Source: Diphasiastrum complanatum
Taxonomy: Eukaryota; Streptophyta; Lycopodiopsida; Lycopodiales; Lycopodiaceae
Length of the DNA: 64,000 nucleotides
NCBI GenBank assembly: GCA_029204225.1
Contig: CM055106.1
Coordinates: 21,461,285 to 21,525,284, forward strand
Direction: 5' to 3'
Shown one piece after another: positions 20,134-35,974 of the stretch. Made by a program: the position numbers and the translations under genes. The notes under the pieces are model-generated. The model had not been told where the DNA came from and did not search any database. It saw nothing but the letters and a program-made list of their open reading frames with translations. Position 1 is the stretch's first letter. Each line of letters begins with the position of its first letter.

Positions 20134-20600
20134 TGCGCAACAAAAGACAAAAACCTGGTAACATCATAACCCACCACAAATTTACAAATATTCAAGCCAC
20201 ATGTAGCAAACCGTTTCTTCACTGATTTCATAATAATCTTCCAAAAGACCTGCAGCGGCATTTTTGTAAAGAGGCATTATAAAGATTCCAACATGGCAAG
20301 AGCCCAAATACAACAGATTTTTCCCGACGAGCCGAGGGATTTCGGTCCTCAAAGCCCTAAAGTTCCACTGCCAAAACCAGCTTTAGGGACATCAAAATCA
20401 AACCCTTCTTGATCGCAAAACTGATGCGGAAAGCAAGCAGTAAATGACACAACAGCAGAGCCAAGAAAGGCAACGATGGCTTACCTGCGGCGATGATGCA
20501 ACAACAGCCAAGCGCTCTGTCGCGATCCTCGAATTCCTTCTCAAGTATGAGAGAACATCGCTTGCCCTATCATAGTAAAATTGGTAGCGAAGAATCCGAG
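20134..20600 (-). promoter_or_regulatory. eL28 leader with probable 5'UTR intron (20155-20484)
   Basis: A consensus donor CCGCAG|GTAAGC ends a candidate non-coding exon at 20485, and TGTTACCAG|GTTTTTG is a fitting acceptor at 20155, leaving a 21-nt leader before the ATG. Leader introns are common in plant ribosomal protein genes. TGGGCT (site II) motifs occur on the minus strand at about 20302 and 20894. The transcription start is estimated at 20560-20600 only. Confidence 0.5.
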
Positions 20601-22274
20601 CGCTTACATCCGTTGGATACTGGAGCCCTAGGATGGACGGTTCAGATACAGTAATAGTTTCACAACTTCTTTTGTTTTGGTTTTTGTAAAGGCTGGGCAT
20701 CATCTCTCTCCCATGCAATGTGTGTGTGTGTGTGTTTTTTTTTATGGGCGTTGGGAGTTTTCGGGGCGCGGGGTGTCTTGTGGTGCTACTACCATCACAC
20801 TGGAGGTGCAAAACACGTTGCTTCAAAGCCTATGGGGATATTGTCTTTCTTGTAACTGTTGTTGTCTGTGGGACGAGTCACTTGGGAAGTTACACTCAGC
20901 CCATTAGGACAAGACATAAGCTCAAAAATTACCCAAACCACTAGTGAAGGTCTCGAAAAACACCATTCTTCTAGTAAGAGATGGGCTAAAAGTTCTACTT
21001 AATCTTAACCAACAAAGATTGTAAGGCTTGGGGTAAAAATTTTGAGCATTCTCCTCCATAAATCAATTATTGAATTGGTCTTAAATTTAATCGACAGAAG
21101 AAAGTCTCTATGGGGTGTAAATCTGTAGTTATGGACTTTTATGGCTTACCAACAAAGTAGATATAATAAGACTTAAGAAGGGCTAACTATTTTGCAAGAT
21201 AATTATGTTTAGTAAGTTAGAAAATTGTCTATAAGTAGGCAAGAGACGTCATTTTGAGGATATTTTGGCTCATTTGCAAATGAGAGAGCTTAGCCTCGTC
21301 TTTGTGAATGTGGCCTTGGGAATAAAGCTTGCTAGATCTCATGTGCCCAATCCACATTAATCTCATCCCCATTTTGTATTGATTTGCTTACATCAAAACA
21401 TCAAGTTCCTGGTTCAATGTTGGAGTGTATCTTCACTATTTGGGATTGATGCTTCAACCATTTATATGGGCAACTACAAATATTATACTTTAAAATGAAA
21501 GTTTTTTCAATGGCAATTAGGTCAATTATCCACGGCCAACCATGAATGAAGTATTGACCAAATTTCAAGAAATGTATTTCAGCCAACAATATGCTGAGAG
21601 ATATGGTTTATCAAATGTTCGAGTGTCACTCCTAATGTTGGCTAACTCACATGGAGAGTTTATTGGACCTGCAAAAAAAACAAACACTCGGATGTAAATT
21701 CACTTGCGGACTTGTAAAAAACGCCCCCGGATCTGAAGCACAAAAATGCCCTCGGATGTAAATGCCATCCCTTTACAAAACACTTTTACAAACCCTACAC
21801 TCCTTCGTTGGATGTAACTCCAATTCGAATATACCCAACCAATCGGATGTGCTTTCAAACCATTAGACGTACCCAGTCGGATGTGCCTTCAAACCGTCGG
21901 ACGTACCCACTCGAACGTGCCTTCAACCATCGGACGTGTTTGGACCCATCCGTCAGACGTAAAACCTAAACATAGCATTCTTATTGCCTAGATGGTTGGT
22001 TTCAAACTTTTATCAATACAACCCAATACATGTAATCGTATTTGTTTTTGGCTAAAAAAACTCTTGGAACGCATGGATTTGCACAGGTATTATTATACTT
22101 TTCATTGTTAGAATGGCATAGATTTGCCCTAACATATTCATTTGGACTATACAAGCCAAAGGTTGTTTTTCCTTGTTCTAAAAATGGCAGCGTAGACAAT
22201 TATATAAATCCTCCATGTGCCCTTTTAAGTTTATGCTAGAAACTAGACTAGTAACCGAGGTTGAACACCCTTGG
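20601..22274. other. Intergenic; possible decayed LTR near 21230
   Basis: No gene recognised. TATAAGTAGG at 21231 followed by a pyrimidine-poor stretch and AATAAA near 21320 resembles an LTR promoter and polyadenylation region. A short tandem repeat at 21838-21945 is listed separately. Confidence 0.35.
21838..21945. repeat. About 35-bp tandem repeat, 3 copies
   Basis: Unit of the form CAATCGGATGTGC-TTCAAACC-nTnGGACGTACC, three diverged copies. Related CTCGGATGTAAA pieces precede it at 21684-21760. It contains repeated GGACGT/GGATGT cores. Confidence 0.65.
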
Positions 22275-22860
22275 AAAGCATGGATATGCTCAAGGGTCTT
22301 GACACCTTTACACGGCTCATTCATGGATCCACGAGTTAGTATGGCATGGATTTGCCCTAATACCGTTGTGTGTGTGTCTTGGCTCCTCCTAAAAGTCTTT
22401 TCAAGAAGACCATTTGCACATGTTTAGAAAGCATCCTTTCATTGATTTGATATATACTAGAGATTAATTATTGTTATGGACTACGCATGTTACGCTGATC
22501 AACATGGCTTTTGCCCTGATACAATAATACGACAACTTAGCCTATTGCTAAAATTTACAAGTGAATGAGAAGATTGGACTAAGAATTTTTCATTCTAAAC
22601 TAAGTTGTTGAGTAGCAATGCTTATTTTGTACATGGATAACAACTGACATTCAGTCTGTCTTCCTCACTGAACTAACTCGTGCGGTTGTGTTTTGTGGGA
22701 TGGTGGCGGGTACCAACTGGATATCTTGAAATAAGACCTGCTTTATGGTGCTTTACTATACTGTATTTTACTTCTCAGTTGTACTTTACCTTGTTGGCTT
22801 GTGAATAAAGATTTCAAAGGGTTTGGTCTTGCTTAAGCAAGAGGAACTATGCAAATGCTT
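22275..22860 (+). repeat. Dispersed repeat, copy B (leader of RT-like element)
   Basis: Similar to 11935-12480. Within and before it the motif TATGGCATGGATTTGCCCTA recurs in diverged form (about 22070, 22110, 22278, 22340, 22503). It runs without a visible break into the RT-like reading frame starting near 23040, so it is inferred to be that element's 5' leader. Confidence 0.6.
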
Positions 22861-23039
22861 TACTCTCTTTCTATCTGCATGCTTGGGATGCAAATCCGAC
22901 TATCCTTTGGTTGGGATAGTATCAAACTTTTACCTTTTATTTATGATTCATCAGCTAACGTAGGTCTTCTTTTATAATCAGTCCTCAGGTTGGTTTCAAG
23001 ATGTTGTCGCCTTAGGTTATGGGGAGCTCCTTCCTCCAC

Positions 23040-25033
23040 CTAACCATTTTGTTCAAACTTTGATATGTTGCATGATCCGCCACTTTACATGGTTTTATTA
23101 ATGGAAGTGATTGGGCTACCTATCTCACTGCTGGACCTGAAGATAGAGTCCTATGTCTTGTTGATTTACTTGGTACTTTGGATTGGGTTAAGATATATCT
23201 GGATTTTGTTTAAAAAAAAAAAAATCCTTTGACTATTGTGAAAACCCTTTTTGGTAATATTACTACGTTTGCGAAAAAATTTGAGGAAGAAGAGAGGTTT
23301 TTCAACTCACACATTCGAAAAGTTTTTGAATGTCTAGAAAAAAAAATGGTATTGCTTCTACTGAGTTTGCCATTGTGCCTATCCTTGATGCACCTTTATC
23401 TCCACACCTGCTTGTCTTTGTTGATGATCTTGATGAGGACAGCGCATCACAACTTGAACAATTCTCCTAGGACATTTGTGACATTCATGACCAATCTGCT
23501 TATGAATTCTGCCAGTCCACAAGTTGCCAAATCCCTATGGTCCCCAGCCATACTATTGAATTCAAATCCACCCTTACTTCTTTCAAACTCTGGAGACTTG
23601 CCACTGTGAATTTTCTTACTCCCATACCTATTGAGCTTTGGATCTTGCTTACTCACCTCACTAAAGAAGAAGTACAAACCTGTAGACTTGCCGCTCTACA
23701 TAAAAATTCTTCTCTAGAGACTCCCATTGCATTTAACACCATCATACGAACGAACAAGTTTGAACCTTCACACTGTTCTTTCGAGCAAACCTGGTCCAGG
23801 GTCAGAGGACACTTTGAAACTGGTTTCAACCTTATGCATCTCCATGAAGCCCGCACATGGAATTGGAAAAGGGCCTTCTTCTTGTTCATGACTCTTTTTA
23901 TGATATCACATTCGGCTGGTCTTATCTTCTTGATGTCAAGCATGATTGGTATTTTCCTTATGATGTGTTCTATAACTTTGAGATTGAAAATATGCAACAA
24001 TGTAGTTGTTCTACGTCTAAACATTTTAATAATTTTATTTCGAACAATTTTGGTCATGTTGTGTCTACAGACTACGAAATTATTAGAAGTACCTTTCCTA
24101 GACAAACTTTTGTAAAGGGCTTGAATCATATCGTTCCTCAACTAACAGACATTAATAGTATTGCTTCTAAACTCTACCATGGTTGGTTTAAACTCATGAA
24201 ACTATTACCTGAGTATAAAGGACTAGAAAAGGATACTATTAATAAGCATGCTTCATTTTGCAAACAAGACACTTTAAAATTTCTTAAAAATAGGAAATGG
24301 ATTCATGTCAAAAAGACTTCTCTCGTCAAATTGACAAAAGCTCAATATGAACGCCTATGGCTTACCAAACACTTGTATATCAATGGTATAGACAAAGCAC
24401 AACATAACCCATGTTTTCTTTGTATACACTTCATAAGAAAACTTGCCATAGAAAGGCTTGATAGTGTTGATTTTACCTCTTTTCTTGATAATTCAGATAA
24501 CTATGTACCTATTGCCTTGCAAATCATCAATAGTAAACTGAGTGAAATACTACATGTGGAATTCATTGGAAATCAGGAATTACCTTACCTAATATGACAT
24601 ATAAAGCTCATAAACAATCTTTAAGATGGATCACCAATGCCCATGATTGTTGTTTCAGCATCCTTGCTTTTTTCCTAACAGGGGTTCTTGGTATGTTGCA
24701 TCCTTTCCTGATGGAGAATGTAGGCCTTAAGGGAAACACATACAAGAGCTACCTAGATGTGGTACTACTCTATTCTGGCACTGTGATTCATCTATTATTT
24801 CTACCTCAATATTCCTGATCGCATCTATAATATGTGGTCTACTGATAAACATTCCACTTGACGGTTCTGAGGGCCTGAAAACTATTATGAATAAGCTAAT
24901 CAGTTCCACTTTTAAACATGCCAAAACTACTCAAATTCGATACAAATGGCTACCAGATAAGAAAATTTTCAAAGTACAACTCCACTCGTTACATCCATGT
25001 CCTAATGATCATGATTATGAATTTTCTCCATAG
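23040..25033 (+). pseudogene. Reverse-transcriptase-like pseudogene, Penelope-like in character
   Basis: Broken frames (roughly 23229-23480, 23537-23850, 23857-24597, 24594-24790, 24830-25033) read as one long protein with at least three frameshifts. Visible segments are FNNFISNNFGHVVSTDYEII, TFVKGLNHIVP, IDKAQHNPCFLC, then a TYKAHKQ-like segment followed by LRWITNAHDCC, and IYNMWSTD followed in another frame by IPLDGSEGL. The order GHV(V).(T/D)..II, KG, DKA.NN..F.C, K.HK...R.I, D...C...IPL recalls reverse transcriptases of Penelope-like elements. No YxDD box or GIY-YIG endonuclease was found; similarity stops near 25033, so the 3' half is missing. It could instead be another non-LTR lineage. 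No search was run. Confidence 0.45.
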
Positions 25034-27582
<2,549 letters not shown>

Positions 27583-28319
27583 ATCATTTTTTTTAACTAT
27601 TTTTGAGATGCTCATTGGTTGCATGAAGTATTTTTTTGCCCATTATGTCTCGCAACACATCCCCTAGCCATAGGCCGTAGTCGCAGGTCATGTTGTTTTT
27701 TCTCCATGAGCGAGGAATTCTTAGCCAACTACTTTGATCAGTTGTCTTCATTGCAACAGGATAGATTGTTGGAGTGGTGGAGGGCTCGATGAGAGGCTCG
27801 TAGCTCCAGTTCATCCTCTGAGGAGATTCAATCGACTCCTTACCCTTATAGCCGACATGTTTCTCCTCCCGTGAGAGTCCCTCCCCCATCCATGCCACTA
27901 CTGCCAATGCTTCATCTCTACACTCTCAGGGTCTCATGTTGTGGAGGTTGTGGTGACGATGATGATCTACCTGATGTGGTCATGATTCTTGCACATCCGT
28001 GCATCACATCTCATTGTGGGCACTCCTTACTTTGAGAGACTCTGACCTAGGAGGCAACACGTAGGGCACATAATACTATGAATCTTGCATCTCTTACACA
28101 TGATATTCCTAGCACCCCCACTTTCACTCCTCAGTTTTTCCCTCCCTCTGGACCCACTACGCCAGAGTACACTTTGTGAGGTCATGCTTCTCAATTGGGT
28201 CAGGCCACTCCTCTCAAGACCCCCCCCCCCAACTACTCTCCCCTCCCGACTCCCCCCATGCATATTCTCCCAATACTCTACCGAGATCCCACCTCCTCAG
28301 TATTCTCCTGCCGTCATAT

Positions 28320-28779
28320 GAACATGAATGATCACATCATTGAGGATGCTCGTGGTAAGATGGTCATCTTGCACATGAGGGAGCTCATGTATATACACAT
28401 TCTTTGAGACATATTTCATGACTGGTGTGATGTCAGCGATGACTGCAAGAATAGTGTCGTTGATTAGATGCTTAGGGAGTTCCCAGTCCCATCCAAGAAA
28501 ATGGAGTTTGCACGAAAATGGATGAGGAGCCACATGGGATTCGTGATGAGTCACCGCAAATTGGAGATCCGAGATGCAATGAGAGCTCGTAGAGTTAGGC
28601 CCTCCTATGTGAAGAAACTCGACTGGAAGTATGCAAAGAAAGAAATCCAGATAAACCAGATCAATTCAAGCAACAATGAGAGGCAGCCAAAGTTCGCCGA
28701 CTACAGACCACAGGGGGTTTCTCACTTGGGCAATGGCGGTGAGGGATATTTCCGAGCCCACTTTGTAAGTCCTCCCTAA
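28320..28779 (+). pseudogene. En/Spm-type (Ptta-like) plant transposase remnant
   Basis: The frame ending at 28779 contains EFPVPSKKMEFARKWMRSHM, RRVRPSYVKKLDWKYAKKE and, near the end, GVSHLGNGGEGYFRAHF. This is the order seen in the plant Ptta/En/Spm transposase-like family: a W..V...K, F.(V/L)P segment, P.Y(V/I)....W, then a short H.G segment. Upstream codons are interrupted by stops and no terminal inverted repeat was found. The identification is by remembered pattern only. Confidence 0.4.
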
Positions 28780-28862
28780 AACCTTAAGTTAAATTTGACT
28801 TGTGATTTTTATTTTATTTTATTTGCACACCTTATCATAATATGCTTTTTTTTATATGATAT

Positions 28863-29129
28863 TGGATCTTTTTTGTGCCTCCCTAATCAGTCATATCTAG
28901 AGGGCAAAGAAAGGGTTTTATGGATCTATTTCGGGTGAGTAGTTGTGTAGTATCAGGCTTCGATCCAATGGGGAGAGGGTAAACATGGTGATAGGAGTGG
29001 GGATCTAGGCTTGCTAAGGTTGTCAATCTTAGTTTTGGATCTGATCATGGAATAGCCTAGATTTGTGCAACATTCATCTTTGATTCTTTTTCTCTGTTTG
29101 TTCTTTTCTTGGTTTTGTTTATTGGTTCT
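28863..29129 (-). repeat. Gypsy LTR fragment, copy A
   Basis: A 267-bp block closely similar to 48568-48834, where it directly abuts a tRNA-Asp-type primer binding site. Here there is no PBS, so this is a detached LTR end. Strand is set by the PBS of the other copy. Confidence 0.65.
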
Positions 29130-29267
29130 TATCTAGTAATTCTTGGCTCTAAATCTTCTCCTCAAGAGGTTGATCTTCTCAAGGGAGGTGAATGATAAAA
29201 GGAAATCTACCTATGGATCTTAATAATCGCTCCATGATTTTCTTAGTAAAAGGGAAAAGAGTGGGGG

Positions 29268-30645
<1,378 letters not shown>

Positions 30646-30650
30646 ATACA
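30646..30650. other. Target-site duplication, left (ATACA)
   Basis: Identical to 41455-41459 on the far side of Copia-1; 5 bp is the normal length for copia integration. Confidence 0.88.
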
Positions 30651-31539
30651 TGTTGGATTTATCTCCTCTACTCTCCTAAATCCTATGTTGATCTGCCTCC
30701 ATTCATACTATTGTATTTTACTTATGTTGTCGCACAATCATCCCATGCAACTGTGCAATCGGATTTGACAACAATAGTAGCCACTCACGATCTCCTACAG
30801 ACAGCACATCCACCTTTGTACTTTTTTCATCTGCACACCTGTAACATTATGTATATATTGAATACCATCTGCATATTCAACAACAAGAAAATAGTGTGTG
30901 AAAAATAATAGCATCAGAAGCTTATCAGATATAGACGAAGTAGATGCTTTTGCGTATCGATTCTTTGTATTGTCAGTAATAGGTTTACTCATTTTTACAG
31001 ATTGGATTAGCTTTGTGAAGCACGCGGTTTTGTCCACTATTGTCTTGTGCTCACCAGCATTATTGACCTGTATATTTTGCTATACTCAATCTGATTACAA
31101 CTCTGCTTGTTCTGCGTCAAATTTGTGTCAATATTGCTATGCTTTTCTACATTCTGTCTGACTCTCTTGTTGCTTAATCTGGTTCTTAGCGAATTACTAT
31201 TAGTTTAGCTGTTCGTGACTAATATTTAGTCTTGCCTCTCGTGACTAATTCGCGACTGATAATCAGTCTAGCTGTTCGCGACAAATTATCATTTTGATGT
31301 CTTCATGCTTAATGTTTGGCTACATAATTAGATCGAACGTGATTTCTATCACTAATGTTCTGTTTGAGTCTGATAGACATAGTCATTCTTAGGGAAAGAG
31401 TGAGATAGCTCATTCCGCTGTGCACAAACACTTTCCGTTCGAGTTTGTTTTCTTTTTGAGTTTCAAGTTCGCTTCTTTTCATGTTCGTTTCTTTTAGAGC
31501 TATTTTTGTTTTCTCTCTCACACACCCTCTTTCTCGACA
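30651..31539 (+). repeat. Copia-1 5' LTR
   Basis: 889 bp, TG...CA ends, immediately followed by the primer site at 31540. Homologous to 35675-35760 plus 40662-41454 (879 bp together). Confidence 0.92.
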
Positions 31540-31551
31540 TGATATCAGAGC
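31540..31551 (+). other. Copia-1 primer binding site (tRNA-iMet)
   Basis: TGATATCAGAGC, one mismatch from the usual copia PBS TGGTATCAGAGC, directly after the LTR. Confidence 0.85.
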
Positions 31552-31695
31552 TATTTTTTGTAGCCTGATAAGCTTCCATAGTAACAAGACTCTACTAGCC
31601 GATAGAGTAATTGTCTTCTTGTTCTATATTTTTGCACCAGATTTTCATACTTAAGTTGTTGATAGTTATTTCTATCACCTAGACTAATCCTCCAC

Positions 31696-32480
31696 ATGGA
31701 TTCCCAAGGGAAAGCCAGTCCTATTATGGACAAGCTTGATGGAGCCAATTACCATCTGTAAAAATTTAAGATGAAAACAGTGCTAATGGCTAAAGAATTG
31801 TATGACGTTGTTACAGGTGCAGAAGGGAAACCCGAAGCAGACAATGCAACAATCGCCAGATGGAAGCTGAAGGATAGAAAGGCTTTCACGCTGATCATCC
31901 TCAACATTTCAGATACTCAGATCGGCCATGTATTCAAGGCCCAAACATCCAAAGAAGTCTGGGACATCTTGAGCATGTTATATGAAGTGCGAGATATAAT
32001 AGCTTCCAAGCTACATCTCAAGAAGAAATTTTACTCCCTCAAGATGGCGAATGGTGATTCCTTGCAGAATCACATCAACCACTTTAAGAACCTGCTGAAG
32101 CAAATGGTTGCTATCGGATCTATCATAAACGATCAAGACGCAATAATGCAACTGCTTACAAGCTTGCCAAGCTCATACGACAGCTGGGTGATGATCATCA
32201 CGACCATCCAAAACTGACTCTTTCGAGAGTCATTACAATGTGTTGCAGGAAGGCACGCGGAGGAACGAAGCCTCAAGTTCCTCAGTTTATTCTCAGCTTT
32301 GTACACCAACAAGAGCATGACTAAGCAGAAGAAGAAAAAGGGCCCGAAGCAATCAAAGCCAGACCAGAAACCAACATAGCACAAAGAACAATCGAATCCG
32401 CAGACGAAGAAGAAGCTATTTTTTAGATACTACAAGTGAAACAACCACGAAATTCAAGACTGCCGGATACTGCAAGCAAA
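31696..32480 (+). pseudogene. Copia-1 gag
   Basis: Begins ATG (MDSQGKASPIMDKLDG), stop after about 20 codons, then KFKMKTVLMAKELYDVV and WDILSMLYEVRD as in copia gag. A degenerate zinc knuckle near 32420-32465 (FRYYKCNNHEIQDC) has lost Cys residues. Broken by several stops. Confidence 0.8.
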
Positions 32481-32559
32481 GAACAACAGCAAGGGGCAGT
32501 TGAATCAAGTGGCAAATGCAGCTATAGAAGCTCCACAGCCCATTCAAGAAGCGGATCAT

Positions 32560-32810
32560 GATGCTTTCATGACCAGCCATCAAGGAGCATCCAGCGACAG
32601 TTCTTGGTTTTTGGAATCCGGTGTCACTCAACGTATGACCAGTCTCAATGGATGTTTCGAGTCCTATACACCCTATAGTACCAATAAATATGTTCACCTT
32701 GGTGATAATAGCACACAAGCTATTAAAGCTGAAGGTACCATAAGATTAAGCTTTGCAAATGATCAGTCTAAGCTACTTTCTAAAGTCCTATATGTACCCA
32801 ATTTATAAGC
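32560..32810 (+). pseudogene. Copia-1 protease
   Basis: SSWFLESGVTQRMTS corresponds to the copia protease DSW.LDSGAT.HMT; the catalytic Asp is Glu here (LESG for LDSG) and His is Arg. Followed by YVHLGDNSTQAIKAEGTI. Stop at 32808. Confidence 0.75.
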
Positions 32811-32829
32811 AGAATCATAGATCTAGGAC

Positions 32830-33705
32830 ATAAAGTAGAATTTGAATGTGATCAGTGCAAAGTAGTTGATAGGACAGGCAAGATCCTAGCACTTGGAAAG
32901 AGGCATGGATACTTGTATAAATTAAGTCATTGCTTTTCTACCTCTAGTTAGGCACTCAGTACTTCTATTCATGCAAATAAAAATTTACTTTGGTATTACA
33001 GGCTTAGTCACTTGAATCATGTTGTTGTACAACAAATGTCTAGACAATCTATTGTTCTTGATCCGACTATCCTTGTGATAAAGTTGAGCTACCTGTCTGT
33101 CAAGACTGTCTAGTTGATAAATAGACTAGAAAACCATTTAGGTCAAGCCATCAGCATACAACTAGAGGATTGTTAGACATTGTACATTCAGACATTTGTG
33201 GCCCGATGAAAAATCCTTCCTGAAGGATGCAAAGTATTTTATAACTTTTATTGATGAATTTTCCAGAAGGACGATGGTGTACTTTATAAAGAAGAAATCA
33301 AAAGCTTTCTATTACTTCAGGATCTTCAAGGAGCGTGCAAAAAAGGAGACTGGAAGGACGATCAAGGCCTTAAGGTCAAACAATGGTGGAGAATATATCT
33401 CTACTGAGTTTAAGGAATACTGCCAGAGCCAAGACATTGAGCAGCAATTCATCACTCCTTACAGTCCTCAGTCAAATGGCTTAGTCGAGAGGAAGAACCG
33501 TACCCTAATTGAATCAACCAAATGTATGCTAGTGCATGCATCGCTGCCCAAGAGATTCTGGGCTGAAGTTGTCTCCACTACAGCTTACGTCCAAAATAGA
33601 TGTTCGACCAAGGCCCTCTCAAACAAAACACCCCATGAGGTGTGGACAGGCTCTAAGCCTTCTGTGAAGAACCTAAGAGTGTTCGAATGCATTGCCTATG
33701 TGTAG
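32830..33705 (+). pseudogene. Copia-1 integrase
   Basis: The first catalytic Asp survives in DIVHSDICGPM (about 33176-33208), the second is Asn in LRSNNGGEYIS (codon 33379-33381), the Glu survives in NGLVERKNRTL. A stop near 33220 splits the frame. The zinc-binding pre-integrase part is heavily mutated. Confidence 0.85.
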
Positions 33706-34099
33706 ATCCCGAAAGACACGAGAAAGAAATTGGACTTCCAAGGTCTCAAGACCATCCTGATTGGATATACTTTATCTGATAACACATACAAGTTGTATGA
33801 TCCTGATACCCAGCAAGTCTTGTACAGCCGGGATACAGTCTTTATCGAGGATTAGTTTGTCGACATCAAAGACAAGGATATTGTTCTAGGAGAGTCTTCA
33901 TCACCTACCATTGACATGACAATCAGAGCCTCTGGCTCAAGCGTGTCCATTGTCGACCCACTATTTCACAACAAATCAGACGAAAATGTTGCTGCTATCC
34001 AACAACAAGTCCCAAGAGTGGTTCATCAGTCGATTCCTCCTAGAAGATCAAGCCGAGTGTGCACACCGCCCACAAGGTATACTCCTGAGTCTGCATGGT

Positions 34100-35667
34100 T
34101 TTTGATATAAGAAATGACAACAGTCGAAGAGGCACTCAGCCAACCAGACTCTGATCTCTGGAGAGAAGCTATGGACTAGAGTATTCCTCTCTGATTAAGA
34201 ACCAGACATGGTCACTAGTCGAAGCTCCTTTTGGCTGCAATATCATTGATTGCAAATGGATCTTCAAGATCAAATACAATGCCAATGGAACAATTTATCG
34301 AAGGAAAGCAAGACTGGTAGCACGAGGATTCATTCAAATCCCCAACGTCGACTATAGTGAGACTTTCAGTCCAGAGTCAAGATTCGACCCTCCTATCACA
34401 TGCTGCAGCTGCCGACCTCAAGGTGCATCGACTTGATGTGCAAACAACCTATCAGAATGGAGTTATACAAGAAGACATCTACATGATCTAGCCCGAAGGA
34501 TATGTTATGGAAGGTATGAAGAATCATGTCTATAAAGCACTCTACGGCTTGAAACAATCTGCAAGAGCTTGGTTTTAGAGAATCAATACATTTCTCGTCG
34601 AACAAGGATTCCAACCAAGCACTGCTAATTGCAATGTCTATTCCAAGTTGGTGGAACAATCTTTCATTATCATCACCTTATACGTGGGTGATAATTTGCT
34701 TTTCAACAACAATACCAATTTGGTCAAGAATTCTAAGCAGATGCTGTTTTCAGAGTTCGACATAACTAATCTGGGCAAAGCTCACTTCTGTCTGGGCATT
34801 CAGATCCACAGAGACAGAGCAAGACACCTGACCTATATCACTCAGCAAAGGTATCTTCACAATGTTCTTAACAGATACAATCTAATGAATTGTAAGTTAG
34901 CTCACTCATCGATGGATCCAAGCCTACGTTTCTCAAAGGACCAGTGTTCCTAGACCAACAGGAATAGGAGCAGATGAGAGAGTATCCTTATCAATCGATA
35001 TTTGGATCTCTCATGTACGCAATGGTCTGACATCTCTTTTGCCATAAGCTCACTCAACCAATATATGGCTAATCCTGACATTATCCATTGGAAGACTCTC
35101 ATAAGAGTCATGAGGTATATTCGAGCTACCATGGACCAATGCATCTGCTATGGAGAAGTCAGCAACGACAATCTTCATCAGCTCAGTGGATATTTTGATG
35201 CAAGTTGGAGAGGAGATGCAGACAATCGTAAGTCCACATCTGGATTTACATTCTTCTTCAACGACTGTCCTATCTCATGGAACAATCGTAAGCAAACCTC
35301 TATCGCTATTTCTTCTATAGAACCGAAATACGTAGCTGCTTCTTCATCTATTAAAGAATTGTTTTGGTTGAGAAATTTACTGTCAGACACTAGTTTGTAT
35401 CAGTACAATCCCACAATTTTATTCTGTGATAATCATAGTGCTATTGCCTTATCGACCAACCCTAGATTTCACTCTGGGAGTAAGCACATTGAAATCAGAT
35501 ATCACTACATCAGGGGCAAGGTTCTCAACAAGGAGGTAAGCTTAATGTACTATAGAACGCAGGACATGGTTGCAGATATATTCACTAAGGCATTAAGTGC
35601 TAATGCACACAACAAGTTTTGTGTATTACTTAGTCTGAAGATCAAGGCATTCACGGATCCAGATTAA
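34100..35667 (+). pseudogene. Copia-1 reverse transcriptase and RNase H
   Basis: RT pieces with stops, including an ALYGLKQSARAWF-like segment and LYVGDNLLF (34678-34704) where active copia has YVDD. RNase H at 35002-35667 is a long open stretch with SGYFDASWRGDADNRKSTSG, SSIEPKYVAASSS (usual Glu of STEAEY is Pro-Lys here) and HIEIRYHYIR, ending at the polypurine tract. Confidence 0.85.
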
Positions 35668-35674
35668 GGGGGGG

Positions 35675-35760
35675 TGTTGGATTTATCTCCTCTGCTCTCC
35701 TAAATCCTATGTTAATCTATCTCCATTCATGCTGCTATATTTTTCTTATGTTGTCGCACA
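35675..35760 (+). repeat. Copia-1 3' LTR, left piece
   Basis: First 86 bp of the LTR (TGTTGGATTTATCTCC...GTCGCACA), broken at 35760 by the nested element. Confidence 0.88.
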
Positions 35761-35974
35761 GTCTGCATATTTACATGTTAAATAAGACAGGCGAAAAATG
35801 CAACTGCCTGCATAAATACAAGTAAATTTCCACAGGCGAAAAAGGTGACACTGTGTTTTAACACGTGATTTGTGATAGACGAAAAAGGCGACACTGCCCT
35901 ACAAAAGCCGAAGGTGTCCTAGTGGAAAAGAGAAGGTACCTTGTAAATCAAATTCTAAGGCATTTGTCAGAGTG

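Noticed and set aside
20398-20826. Minus-strand ORF upstream of eL28
   Set aside because: Covers the eL28 leader and promoter; it runs through a donor site and has no family similarity.
27593-28263. ORFs on both strands around 27.6-28.3 kb
   Set aside because: No conserved motif and no coherent neighbouring frame; may be part of a decayed DNA transposon but not supportable.
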